Shown piece after piece: positions 43,143 to 51,610 of a stretch of DNA of 64,000 nt (position 1 is the stretch's first letter; each line of letters opens with the position of its first letter). The stretch covers positions 248,001 through 312,000 of the forward strand of contig NZ_NWTG01000007.1 in NCBI RefSeq assembly GCF_002532045.1, read 5' to 3'. This DNA is from Bradyrhizobium sp. C9 (GTDB lineage: Bacteria > Pseudomonadota > Alphaproteobacteria > Rhizobiales > Xanthobacteraceae). A model generated the notes under the pieces. That model did no database searches, was not told the origin of the DNA, and saw nothing but the letters and a program-made list of their open reading frames with translations. A program made the translations under genes and the position numbers.

Positions 43143-43961
43143 CTATTCCTGACCGGACAACAGGCGCCGGAGATGGACGCCGACGATCTCGCGGCGATAC
43201 CAGGCGCTGGCGAGCGCATTGTCGCCGGGGGACGTTCCGTCGACCGCTGCGGCAGCGGCCGCGCCGATCGTGGAGGCATCGAGCGCGCGGCCTTCCAGCG
43301 CGCGTTCGGCGGCGCGGGCGCGGATCGGTGTCGGCGCCATCGAGCCGAGCGCGACGCGGGCGCCGACTATGCGGCTGCCGTTGACCGGCAGATGCACCGC
43401 GAGCGTGATCACCGCGCCGCCCTTGGGCTTGATCCGCGCGATCTTGCGGTAGCGGAAGGCCTCAGGGCTCCCGGGCTTGGCAAAGGAGATCGCGAGCACC
43501 AGCGCGCCGGTCTGCCGGTCGCGCGATTGCAGGAATTCATCGATTGGAATTTCGCGGCCGCCGAGCCCGCCCTGCACCGACACGACGGCATCGAGCGCAA
43601 GCATCGCGACCGTGAAGTCGCCATACGGCACCGGCGCGAACAGGTTGCCGCCGACCGTGCCCATGTTGCGCACCGCCGGTCCGCCGATCGAGCGTGCAGG
43701 AGCGTGCAGGAAGCCAAGATCGCGCTCCGCCAGGATGCGCGCGAAGGTGACGCCGGCGCCGAGCGTGATGCGCGAGCCCGAGGCGTCGATCCTTGTCATC
43801 GCCTGGTCACTGGCGCGCACGACGGTCGAGATCGAGATGTCGCCCTCGTTCAGCGCCCGCATCACCAGCGTGCCGCCGCCGAGATAGCGAGCGCTGCGAT
43901 CCGACGACAGCGCCGCCGCGGCGTCTTGGGTGCTGGTGAAGGTCTTCACCGTGATTGGCAT
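43143..43961 (-). CDS. FAD-binding medium subunit of a molybdenum hydroxylase (CoxM type)
   Basis: 272 residues. The FAD-binding motifs are RYLGGGTLVMRALNEGD (about residues 25-41) and PAVRNMGTVGGNLFAPVPYG (about 96-115). A C-terminal CO-dehydrogenase flavoprotein domain follows (VALGSMAPTPIRARAAERAL). It completes a three-component hydroxylase with the 2Fe-2S and split molybdopterin subunits. Confidence 0.92.
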   Translation of the reverse strand: MPITVKTFTSTQDAAAALSSDRSARYLGGGTLVMRALNEGDISISTVVRASDQAMTRIDASGSRITLGAGVTFARILAERDLGFLHAPARSIGGPAVRNMGTVGGNLFAPVPYGDFTVAMLALDAVVSVQGGLGGREIPIDEFLQSRDRQTGALVLAISFAKPGSPEAFRYRKIARIKPKGGAVITLAVHLPVNGSRIVGARVALGSMAPTPIRARAAERALEGRALDASTIGAAAAAAVDGTSPGDNALASAWYRREIVGVHLRRLLSGQE

Positions 43962-43976
43962 GATGTCCTACCCCGC

Positions 43977-44420
43977 TTACGCGGCCTCCTTGAGATGCCG
44001 GCGGATGGCGTCGAAGCCGGCCTGGTAGATGTCTTCCGAAACCATGTGCGTGATGCGGTCCCTGTCCTCGGTCCGTGTCGTGAAGCGCGACTCCCAGTGC
44101 CAGAAGGTGCGGTCGCCGTCCGTGACCGGCAGCAGGCGGACATGCGCCACGTAGTTGAACATCGGGACGGGCGTATCGAGCAGGCAGTAGCTGAACGATT
44201 GTTCGAGGTCGGACAGCGCCAGCAGCTGCTCGCGCAGCTCGGCGCCATCCTTCAGCTTGAAGCGCCTGACACAGCCGATCCTGTCGGGCGGTTGTGCCCG
44301 CTCGATGCCGCTGGTCGCGACCGCCGGGTGCCAGCGGTCATGGCCGTTGAAATCGCGCAGCAAGGCCCAGACCGCATCGGTCGGTGCATCCAGGATCGTG
44401 CTTTTGACGATATGCGGCAC
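43977..44420 (-). CDS. SRPBCC-family protein (CoxG-like), copy 1
   Basis: 147 residues of the START-like fold (polyketide cyclase/CoxG type). It opens VKSTILDAPTDAVWALLRDF, NGHDRWHPAV, with strand FSYCLLDTPVPMFNYVAHVR and a terminal helix GFDAIRRHLKEAA. It is a paralogue of the next gene (shared RDFNG..WHPA and IGCVRxFxLxxG). In cox clusters CoxG is a membrane-recruiting or assembly factor; some relatives are cyclases. Neighbouring genes overlap or lie within 15 bp. Confidence 0.85.
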   Translation of the reverse strand: MPHIVKSTILDAPTDAVWALLRDFNGHDRWHPAVATSGIERAQPPDRIGCVRRFKLKDGAELREQLLALSDLEQSFSYCLLDTPVPMFNYVAHVRLLPVTDGDRTFWHWESRFTTRTEDRDRITHMVSEDIYQAGFDAIRRHLKEAA

Positions 44421-44423
44421 GGC

Positions 44424-44861
44424 CTATCCCCCGAATGCCCGCTTCAGCGCGTCGAACCCGCCCTGGAACACGCCGCCGCCGATGTTGTTGACCAGTTCCG
44501 CCTCGCGCTCCGGCGCACAATCGAACTCGGCCGTCCACTCCATGAACGTCTGGTCGCCGTCGGTGACCGGCGTCAGCCGCAAGGTCGCGACGTAGTTCTC
44601 GACGCCCATCGGCGATTCCAGGATCGAGTAGGTGCAGAACATGTCGTAGTCGGACAGGCCGAGCAGCTTTTCCCTGATCCGATCGCCGTTGCGCAGACGG
44701 AAATCCCTGACGCAGCCGATCTTGTCCGAGGGTTCGCCGCCCTCGATCCGGCTTTCGGCGATCGCGGGATGCCAGTTCGGCAGCCCATTGAAATCGCGGA
44801 CACGAGCCCAGACCCGGTCGTTGCGGGCGTTGACGACAGTGGAGACATAGACGCGTGCCAT
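44424..44861 (-). CDS. SRPBCC-family protein (CoxG-like), copy 2
   Basis: 145 residues with the same fold as its neighbour: VSTVVNARNDRVWARVRDFN, GLPNWHPAIAESRIEGG, KIGCVRDFRLRNGDRIREKL, terminal GGVFQGGFDALKRAFGG. The two copies are tandem, 3 bp apart, and clearly derive from a duplication, but are well diverged. The pair may form a heterodimer or bind related ligands. It lies 9 bp downstream of the flotillin-like gene. Confidence 0.85.
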   Translation of the reverse strand: MARVYVSTVVNARNDRVWARVRDFNGLPNWHPAIAESRIEGGEPSDKIGCVRDFRLRNGDRIREKLLGLSDYDMFCTYSILESPMGVENYVATLRLTPVTDGDQTFMEWTAEFDCAPEREAELVNNIGGGVFQGGFDALKRAFGG

Positions 44862-44870
44862 GTTGCGAGC

Positions 44871-47762
44871 TCAGTCCTTCTTGCGCGGCGTGCGTTCGGG
44901 GCGTGGCTCGCCGCCGCCTTCGGGCGCTGCCGGCTTGGCCTCACCGCCGCTCTTGCGTGCGCTCTCCTTGATGCCCTGCATGTCCCGGGCCTCGCGGATC
45001 AGACCGGGCATCTTGGCGAGGCTGCCGCCCTCGACGCCGATGTCGGAGAGGATGGAGTCGATCAGCGGCGCCTGCACGCGGTAGCGCAGCGCCGAGTCGA
45101 TCACCTCGTCGGTGGCGCTGCGGCCACTGCCGCCGCCATTGCCGTTGCCGTTGAGGCCGTCGACCTGGAGAATCCGAATGCCCTCGATCTTCTCCATCGG
45201 CTTGACGCTCTCGCGCACGATGCCCTCGATCCGGTCGAGCAGCTTGCGGCGGAACAGCGAGTAGCGGGCCTGATCAGTCAGCACGTTCTCGGCCTCGTTG
45301 AGCAGGCGTTGCGCCTCGGCCTCGACCGTGGCGCGGACCCGTTCGGCGCCGGCCGCGATCCTGGTTTCCTCGGCCTGCTTCTCGGCGAGTAGAACCTCGA
45401 CGGTCTTGCGCCGCTTGGCGATCTCGCTCTCGCGCGCGGTGACGACACGCTCGGCCGCCTCGGTGGCGTGGACCCTTGCGTCCTCGGCAGCGGCGCGCGC
45501 CGCCGATTCCTCCAGCGACTTCTGGTGCAGCGCGATGGCCTTCTCCATCAAGGCGGTCTCGACGTCCTTCTCTCGGTTCACCTCGAGCTTGCGCAGCTCG
45601 CGTTCGCGGCCGATCCTCGCCTCGTCGAGACCGCGATCGGAGGCGATGCGGGCGCGCTCGACTTCTTCACGCGCCGCGATCTCGGCTTCCTGCAGCGATT
45701 GATTGCGGGCGACTTCGAGCTGCTCGATCGAACGGCGGCGTTCGATCCGCGCCGCCTCCAGCGCCTGCTCGCGGGTCACGTCGGTGGTCTCGACCTCCTT
45801 GCGGGCCGTGATCTCGGCCTGCTTCACCTGCCGGTCGGCATCGATCCGCTCCGAGCGCTTGGCGGCGAGCGCAATCACGCGCTCCTCGTCGGCGAGCTCG
45901 ATCGCCCGCTTCTGGTCGATATTGAGCACCTCGCGAGTCCTGGAGGAGGTGATCCGCTCGCTCTCCAGCGCCAGCTCGACATCGATCCGCTGCCGCTCGA
46001 CCGCGTCGCGGCGCTTCAGCTCGGCGGCTTCGATCGCCCCGGTGCGCTCGATCTCGAGCGCGCGGGTCTCGCGCTCGGCACGGATGCGCTGCGCGGCGAC
46101 CGACTTCTCCTGTGAAATGCGTGCCGCCTCGATCGATTCGCGCGAAGCGATGTCGGCCTCCTCGATCGCACGGGTGCGCGCGATCTCGAGTGCCCGGACA
46201 TGTTCCTCCTGCGCGATCCGCGACGCCTCGGTGGCGTCGCGCGCGGTGATCCCGGCGATCTCGATCGCCTGGTTGCGCTCGATCTCGAGCTTGCGGGTGG
46301 TGTGATCGGCGGCGATGCGCTCGGCAGCCAACGTCTTCTCTCTGATAATCCGGGCGGCCTCGACCGACTTTTGTGCCTCGATTTCGGCTTCCTGGATGGT
46401 GCGGACCTGCTGGATCTCCAGCGCGCGGGTGCGCTCGTCGGAGGAGATGCGCTCGACATTGACCGTCATGGTCTGGGCGATGCGCGCCTTCTCGGTGGCT
46501 TCGCGGGCGGCGATCTCGGCTTCCTCGACCGCGCGGGTGCGCTCGATCTCGCGCCTTCGCGTCTCTTCCTCATTGGCGATGCGGGCATCGGTGACGACGC
46601 GGTCCTGCTGGATGCGGGCCTTTTCAATCGATTCTCGGGCGGCGATCTCTGCTTCCTCGACGGTGCGCATCCGCTCGATCTCGCGCTGGCGCACTTCACG
46701 CTCTGATGCGATACGCGTGGTGTCGACCGAGCGCTGGTTGGCGATCCTGGCCTTCTCGATCTCCTCGCGTGCCAGCAATTCCCGCTCCTCCACCGCGCGG
46801 GTGCGCTCGATCTCGCGATGCCGGGTCTCGCGCTCGGAGGCGATCCTTGCTTCGGTGATTGCCTGCTCGTTGGCGATGCGGGCCTTCTCGATGGCTTCGC
46901 GCGCGGTGATCTGGGCCTGCTCGGCCTCAGTCTCGCGCAGTGCGCGCTCGCGGGCGACTTCGGTGCGCTGCAGGGCGCGGCGCATCTCGATGTCGCGCTC
47001 CTGCTCCAGGCGTGCGGTCTCGCTCTCGCGCTCGATGTCCAGCGCCTGCCGTTCGGCCTCGAGGTTGCGGGAGCGGATCTTGATCATCGAGTCCTGCTCG
47101 ATGTCGTTGCGCAGCTTGCGCTTGGCCTCGATGTCCTCCATCAGGCGGGTCAGGCCCTCGGCGTCAAAGCGGTTCGAGGGGTTGAAATATTCGAGGTCGG
47201 TCTGGTCGAGATCGGTGATCGCGACCGACTCGAGCTCGAGGCCGTTCTGCGCCAGCGCTTCGGCGGCATTGGCCTTGACGCGGGCGACATAGTCGCCGCG
47301 CTGCTCGTGCATCTGTTCCATCGTCATCTCGGAAGCAACCGAGCGGATCGCAGAGATGAACTTGCCGGAGAGCAGGGTGTGGAGCTGTTCCGGTTCCATG
47401 GTGCGGCGGCCGAGCGTAGCGGCAGCGATCGAGACGGCCTCGCGGCTCGCCTGCACCCGGACGTAGAAATCGGCCTCGATGTCGACGCGCATGCGGTCGC
47501 GGGTGATCACGGCATCCTGCCTGGAGCGGACGATCGCCATCGGCAGCACGTTCATGTTGACAGGCGTGTAGTCGTGGATGAACGGCAGCACGAAGGCGCC
47601 GCCGTTGATCACCACGCGTTCGCCGAGGAAACCGGTCCGGACGAACGAGGTTTCCTTCGACGAGCGGTGGTAGAGCCAGTTCACCACATAGACGATGATG
47701 ACGATCGCGACGATTGCGACGATGAGCCAGAGGATCAATTCACCGACCAGCATCCCCGACAT
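44871..47762 (-). CDS. Giant flotillin/YqiK-like SPFH protein with 44-residue repeat coiled coil
   Basis: 963 residues. An N-terminal membrane segment (LILWLIVAIVAIVIIVYVVN, about 9-28) leads into an SPFH/band-7 domain (about 45-200: GFLGERVVINGGAFVLPFIH, DRMRVDIEADFYVRV). From about residue 210 to 830 there is a continuous charged coiled coil, with near-exact repeats starting at residues 317, 361, 405, 449, 493, 526, 570 and 614; typical unit EIERTRAVEEAEIAARE...EKARI. The step is 44 residues (4 x 11), once 33. A Gly/Asn linker (GLNGNGNGGGSG) and a basic Pro-rich tail end the protein. Ordinary flotillins are about 450-700 residues. It would scaffold membrane microdomains; finding it in a catabolic operon is unusual. 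Confidence 0.9.
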   Translation of the reverse strand: MSGMLVGELILWLIVAIVAIVIIVYVVNWLYHRSSKETSFVRTGFLGERVVINGGAFVLPFIHDYTPVNMNVLPMAIVRSRQDAVITRDRMRVDIEADFYVRVQASREAVSIAAATLGRRTMEPEQLHTLLSGKFISAIRSVASEMTMEQMHEQRGDYVARVKANAAEALAQNGLELESVAITDLDQTDLEYFNPSNRFDAEGLTRLMEDIEAKRKLRNDIEQDSMIKIRSRNLEAERQALDIERESETARLEQERDIEMRRALQRTEVARERALRETEAEQAQITAREAIEKARIANEQAITEARIASERETRHREIERTRAVEERELLAREEIEKARIANQRSVDTTRIASEREVRQREIERMRTVEEAEIAARESIEKARIQQDRVVTDARIANEEETRRREIERTRAVEEAEIAAREATEKARIAQTMTVNVERISSDERTRALEIQQVRTIQEAEIEAQKSVEAARIIREKTLAAERIAADHTTRKLEIERNQAIEIAGITARDATEASRIAQEEHVRALEIARTRAIEEADIASRESIEAARISQEKSVAAQRIRAERETRALEIERTGAIEAAELKRRDAVERQRIDVELALESERITSSRTREVLNIDQKRAIELADEERVIALAAKRSERIDADRQVKQAEITARKEVETTDVTREQALEAARIERRRSIEQLEVARNQSLQEAEIAAREEVERARIASDRGLDEARIGRERELRKLEVNREKDVETALMEKAIALHQKSLEESAARAAAEDARVHATEAAERVVTARESEIAKRRKTVEVLLAEKQAEETRIAAGAERVRATVEAEAQRLLNEAENVLTDQARYSLFRRKLLDRIEGIVRESVKPMEKIEGIRILQVDGLNGNGNGGGSGRSATDEVIDSALRYRVQAPLIDSILSDIGVEGGSLAKMPGLIREARDMQGIKESARKSGGEAKPAAPEGGGEPRPERTPRKKD
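45792..46814 (-). repeat. Eight in-frame 132-bp (44-codon) repeats inside the flotillin-like gene
   Basis: Translated repeats begin at residues 317, 361, 405, 449, 493 (33 residues long), 526, 570 and 614. Consensus EIERTRAIEEAEIAARE, then xxEKARI, then a variable stretch ending xRETRAL. Lengths of 44 and 33 are multiples of 11, the signature of a hendecad coiled coil with little supertwist. Confidence 0.85.
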
Positions 47763-47787
47763 CTCTTCCTCCCTTGGTCACGGCGCG

Positions 47788-48621
47788 TTAGCGCGCGCCG
47801 ATCGCCTTGAACTTGCGAACCTGATCCGTCAGCGCCCGCTCGACCGGCAGGCGCTCCATCGAGGAGGCGCCGTAGAAGCCGTGGCAGTTGCGGGTCTGCT
47901 TCATGATGAAATCGGCATCTTCGGGGTCGGCGATCGGACCGCCATGCGCGAGCACGATGATGTTCGAATTGACGCTGAGCGCGGCCTCGGCCCAGGCCTC
48001 GATGCGGGCAGGGCAGTCGGCAAGCTTTGGCGCAGTCTGCGCCCCGATCGTGCCGCCCGTGGTCAGCCCCATATGGCAGACGATGATGTCGGCGCCGGCG
48101 ATTGCCATCGCGGTCGCTTCCTGTTCGCTGAACACATAGGGCGTGGTCAGCATGTTCTTGTCATGCGCCTTCGCGATCATGTCGATCTCGAGCGCGTAGG
48201 ACATCCCGGTCTCTTCGAGATTTGCGCGGAAGGTGCCGTCGATCAGGCCGACGGTCGGAAAGTTCTGCACGCCGGCAAAGCCGAGTGTCTTGAGCTGGTC
48301 GAGGAACACGTCCATGTCGCGGAACGGGTCGGTGCCGTTGACGCCGGCCAGCACCGGCGTCCTGGTCACGACCGGGAGCACTTCGCCGGCCATCTCGACG
48401 ACGATGGCATTGGCGTCGCCATAGGGCATCAGGCCGGCGAGCGAGCCGCGGCCGGCCATGCGGTAGCGGCCGGAATTGTAGATCACGATCAGGTCGACGC
48501 CGCCGGCCTCCTCGCATTTTGCCGATAAGCCAGTGCCGGCGCCGCCGCCGACGATCGGCTCGCCGCGTGCGATCATGGCGTGAAATTTCTTCAGGAGCGC
48601 CGCGCGTTCAAACCTGGGCAT
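47788..48621 (-). CDS. PEP-hydrolase-family TIM-barrel protein (Tm-1 C-terminal partner)
   Basis: 277 residues of the family annotated as phosphoenolpyruvate hydrolase-like. Recognisable stretches: PIVGGGAGTGLSAKCEEAGG, DLIVIYNSGRYRMAGRGSLA, GLMPYGDANAIV, QNFPTVGLIDGTFRANLEET and ADIIVCHMGLTTGGTIGAQT. In plants this barrel is the C-terminal half of Tm-1; in bacteria it is usually encoded beside a UPF0261 (Tm-1-like) gene. Here that domain is fused to an ABC ATPase in the gene 3 bp upstream. The reaction is not established. Confidence 0.88.
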   Translation of the reverse strand: MPRFERAALLKKFHAMIARGEPIVGGGAGTGLSAKCEEAGGVDLIVIYNSGRYRMAGRGSLAGLMPYGDANAIVVEMAGEVLPVVTRTPVLAGVNGTDPFRDMDVFLDQLKTLGFAGVQNFPTVGLIDGTFRANLEETGMSYALEIDMIAKAHDKNMLTTPYVFSEQEATAMAIAGADIIVCHMGLTTGGTIGAQTAPKLADCPARIEAWAEAALSVNSNIIVLAHGGPIADPEDADFIMKQTRNCHGFYGASSMERLPVERALTDQVRKFKAIGAR

Positions 48622-48624
48622 GGG

Positions 48625-50835
48625 TCACCTCGCCACTCTCCGCCGGCCACCGGCGCGTCCGAGCAAGGGACGGAACGCGCTGACGATGGCGGCGGTGAAC
48701 TCGGGATCGTTGATGTTGCGCTTGATGCGGATGATCTGCCGGTTGCCGGTCTGGCGCACGGTGCGCTCCAGCGCGCCGAACAGCGCTGTGTCGGCGTCCG
48801 GGTCCCAGAACGGCTGGCCGGGCGCATCGAGCGCGGAGACGCCGCCTTCAGCCAGGAAGAAGCGCACCGGCCCGTCCATCTGGTTGAGGCGTTCGCCGAT
48901 CCAGCGGCCGATGCGCTCGCTCTCTTCCGGCGTCGTCCGCATCAAGGTGACCTGCGGATTATGGACGTGGAATTTGCGCTGCCGGTAGCGCTCCGGAATG
49001 GTGTCGGGCGCGCCGAAATTCACCATGTCAAGCGCGCCGACCGAGCCGACATAGGGTACGCGGCTGCGGATGATGGCGCCGAAGCGGTCGTCGGTCGCCG
49101 GGAATACGCCGCCCATCAGCAGGTCGCAGACCTCGGTCGTGGTGAGGTCGATGACCCCGGCGAGCTGGCCGGACTCGACCAGCTTCTCCATCGAGCGGCC
49201 GCCGACCCCGGTGGCATGGAAGACGAGGCACTCGAAATCCTCGCGCAGGTCCGCCGCGATCTTCTGCACCGCCGGCGTGGTGACGCCGAACATGGTGATG
49301 CCGATGGCCGGAAGATGAGCGCCGGTATCGCGCGGCTTGCCGGCCTGTTCCTCGAGCCGCGCCTTGACCATGCCGACCAGGGCATGGGCACCGTTGCCGA
49401 GCACCGTGCGTGAGATCGAGTTGAGGCCCTGCACGTCGGTCACCGAATACATCATGGTGATGTCGGCCGGACCGACATAGGGACCAACGTCGCCGGACGC
49501 GACCGAGGAGATGATGAGCTTCGGCACGCCGACCGGAAGCGCGCGCATCCCCGGTGCGACCAGCGACGCGCCGCCCGAGCCGCCCGCGGAGATGATGCCG
49601 GCGACATTGCCTTGGCGGCGCAGCCACCGCTCGAATGCCTCTGCCATCGCCGTCACCGACGCGCCGCGATCGGCACCAAATACGCCGGAGCCGCCGCGGC
49701 CGTGGTTCAGTGCGATTTCCTGGGCGGTGACGTCGCAACTTGCCGCCTTGCCGCTGGTCGAGACGTCGACCAGTCGGGTGCGCAGCCCGCTGCCCGCGAT
49801 GATGTCGCGGATGAAGCGCAGCTCCGCGCCCTTGGTGTCGAGCGTGCCGACGACCAGCACGACGGGAGGTCCCGATATCCTCGACGTTGCCGATTCACGC
49901 CGCGTGCGCGTTGTCTCCTCGAGACGTGTGACGGCGGCGGATTGCGTCCGTGCAGCGGCCTCGATACGGGCGATCGGCACCTGTTGCGACCAGCGCGTCG
50001 GCAGCACGGGATTGGAGACGTAGATGCGAGCCGGACCCTTGTGGTCCGGCTGCGGCGTGCCGGCCGCCTCAGCCTTTGCCGGCGCCGTCTCGGCATCGAT
50101 CTCATCAGCGCCGTGGGTGCCGACGCCGAGCAGCCGCTGCTGCAACTCGCGGTCGGTCGCAAGCCGCGCGGAGTCGATGATGCGGTTGACGCGGCCATTG
50201 ACCATGATGGCGACGCTCTGCGACACCGCTGTCGCCACGCCGATGTTCTGCTCGATGACCAGCACGGACATGTCGCCTTCGTCACCGAGGCGCAGCAGCA
50301 TCTCCTCGACCTGCGTTACGATGACAGGCGCCAGGCCCTCGGTCGGCTCATCCATGATCAAGAGCTGCGGATTGGTCAGCAGTGCGCGGGAGATCGCGAG
50401 CATCTGCTGCTCGCCGCCGGAGAGCTGGTTGCCGCCGTTGTTCTTGCGTTCGGCGAGGCGCGGGAAGGTGTCATAGATGCGCTCGATGGTCCAGGCGCCG
50501 CGGCGCAGGCCGCCGGCGAGCGCAAGATGTTCGTCGACGGTCAGCGAGCGCCACAGCCGTCGGCCTTGCGGCACGTAGCCGACGCCGAGCCGCGCGATCC
50601 CCGCTGGATTGAGCCGCGTGACTTCCTCGCCGCGAATCCGGATCGAGCCGCTGCTGGCGCGCACAAGCCCCATGATGGCCTTACACAACGTGGTCTTGCC
50701 CATGCCGTTGCGGCCGACCACCGAGAACACGCCGGCATCGAGCGTGAGGTCGACGCCTTGCAGCGCATGCGAATGGCCGTAATAGACGTCGAGGCCCTTG
50801 ACCTCGAGCGCGGGCGCGGCGCGGCGGTCATTCAT
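48625..50835 (-). CDS. Fusion of LivF-type ABC ATPase with Tm-1-like (UPF0261) domain
   Basis: 736 residues. Residues 1-240 are a complete LivF-type ATPase: Walker A GRNGMGKTTLCKAIMGL, signature NQLSGGEQQMLAISRALL, Walker B LLIMDEPTEGLAPVIVTQ. After a linker of about 90 residues rich in Ala/Thr/Arg, residues about 330-735 are a complete UPF0261/Tm-1-like domain: VVLVVGTLDTKGAELRFIRD, NHGRGGSGVFGADRGASVTA, GIISAGGSGGASLVAPGMRA, VPYVGSVGALDMVNFGAPDT. The Tm-1 domain is an ATP-binding fold of unknown bacterial function. The fusion ties a transporter motor to a cytosolic enzyme. It overlaps livG by 8 bp. Confidence 0.92.
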   Translation of the reverse strand: MNDRRAAPALEVKGLDVYYGHSHALQGVDLTLDAGVFSVVGRNGMGKTTLCKAIMGLVRASSGSIRIRGEEVTRLNPAGIARLGVGYVPQGRRLWRSLTVDEHLALAGGLRRGAWTIERIYDTFPRLAERKNNGGNQLSGGEQQMLAISRALLTNPQLLIMDEPTEGLAPVIVTQVEEMLLRLGDEGDMSVLVIEQNIGVATAVSQSVAIMVNGRVNRIIDSARLATDRELQQRLLGVGTHGADEIDAETAPAKAEAAGTPQPDHKGPARIYVSNPVLPTRWSQQVPIARIEAAARTQSAAVTRLEETTRTRRESATSRISGPPVVLVVGTLDTKGAELRFIRDIIAGSGLRTRLVDVSTSGKAASCDVTAQEIALNHGRGGSGVFGADRGASVTAMAEAFERWLRRQGNVAGIISAGGSGGASLVAPGMRALPVGVPKLIISSVASGDVGPYVGPADITMMYSVTDVQGLNSISRTVLGNGAHALVGMVKARLEEQAGKPRDTGAHLPAIGITMFGVTTPAVQKIAADLREDFECLVFHATGVGGRSMEKLVESGQLAGVIDLTTTEVCDLLMGGVFPATDDRFGAIIRSRVPYVGSVGALDMVNFGAPDTIPERYRQRKFHVHNPQVTLMRTTPEESERIGRWIGERLNQMDGPVRFFLAEGGVSALDAPGQPFWDPDADTALFGALERTVRQTGNRQIIRIKRNINDPEFTAAIVSAFRPLLGRAGGRRRVAR

Positions 50836-51610
50836 GGCCGCCTCCGAGATAAAGCTCCTGCACTTCGGGATCGGACTCGATCTCGCGCGGCAGGCCTTCC
50901 TTGAAGATGCGGCCGTTGTGCATCATCGTCACGCTCTCGACGACGCGCAGCGCGACGTCCATGTCGTGCTCGATGATGATGTAGCCGATATGCGCCGGCA
51001 GCGAGGTCAGGATCTCGATCAGCTCGCGCCGCTCGGTCGGCGACAGCCCAGCGGCCGGTTCGTCGAACAGGATGAAGCGCGGCGCGCCGGCCAGTGCCAG
51101 TGCGATCTCGAGCTGGCGCTGCTGGCCATGCGCCAGCTCGGCGACGCGCTGGTCCTTCACGCCGGTCAAGTGCACCGCCTGCACGAGCGTCTCGGTCGCG
51201 TGCATCAGGGCATCGTTCTGCCCCGGGCGGAGAAACGAGAAGCGGCCGCGCGAGACGCCGCGGCAGGCGAGGTAGACGTTGTCCTGCACGGTGAGGCCGG
51301 GGAACAGCGCCGAGATCTGGTAGGTGCGGCGCAAGCCGCGGCGGATGCGCTCATAGGGCGGGAACTGGGTGATGTCCTCGCCGAAGAAGCGGATCGTGCC
51401 GGAGGAGGGCGGAAAATCGCCGGTGATGCAGTTGAACAGCGTGGTCTTGCCGGCGCCGTTGGAGCCGAGCACCGCGCGGCGTTCACCGGGACGCACGGTG
51501 ATGGTGACGTCGGTCAGCGCGGCCAGCGCGCCGAACAGCCGGGTCACGCCGCGCAGCTCCAGCGCCGCGCCGGCGCCGACCACGGACAGTCGCTGCGCGA
51601 CGCTATCCAT
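50828..51610 (-). CDS. Liv-type ABC transporter ATPase (LivG-like)
   Basis: 260 residues. Walker A GSNGAGKTTLFNCITGDF (about residues 49-66), the LivG-type signature VAELAHGQQRQLEIALALAG (about 155-174), Walker B FILFDEPAAGLSPTERRELI. It overlaps both neighbours by 8 bp, so it is translationally coupled to livM and to the ATPase-Tm-1 fusion, which supplies the LivF-type motor. Confidence 0.92.
   Translation of the reverse strand: MDSVAQRLSVVGAGAALELRGVTRLFGALAALTDVTITVRPGERRAVLGSNGAGKTTLFNCITGDFPPSSGTIRFFGEDITQFPPYERIRRGLRRTYQISALFPGLTVQDNVYLACRGVSRGRFSFLRPGQNDALMHATETLVQAVHLTGVKDQRVAELAHGQQRQLEIALALAGAPRFILFDEPAAGLSPTERRELIEILTSLPAHIGYIIIEHDMDVALRVVESVTMMHNGRIFKEGLPREIESDPEVQELYLGGGHE

Noticed and set aside
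41232..45392. A 1386-codon open frame on the plus strand opposite the molybdenum-hydroxylase genes
   Set aside because: It is antisense to six well-identified genes, low in complexity (His/Arg/Ala/Asp-rich) and without domains. It is a product of third-position GC bias.
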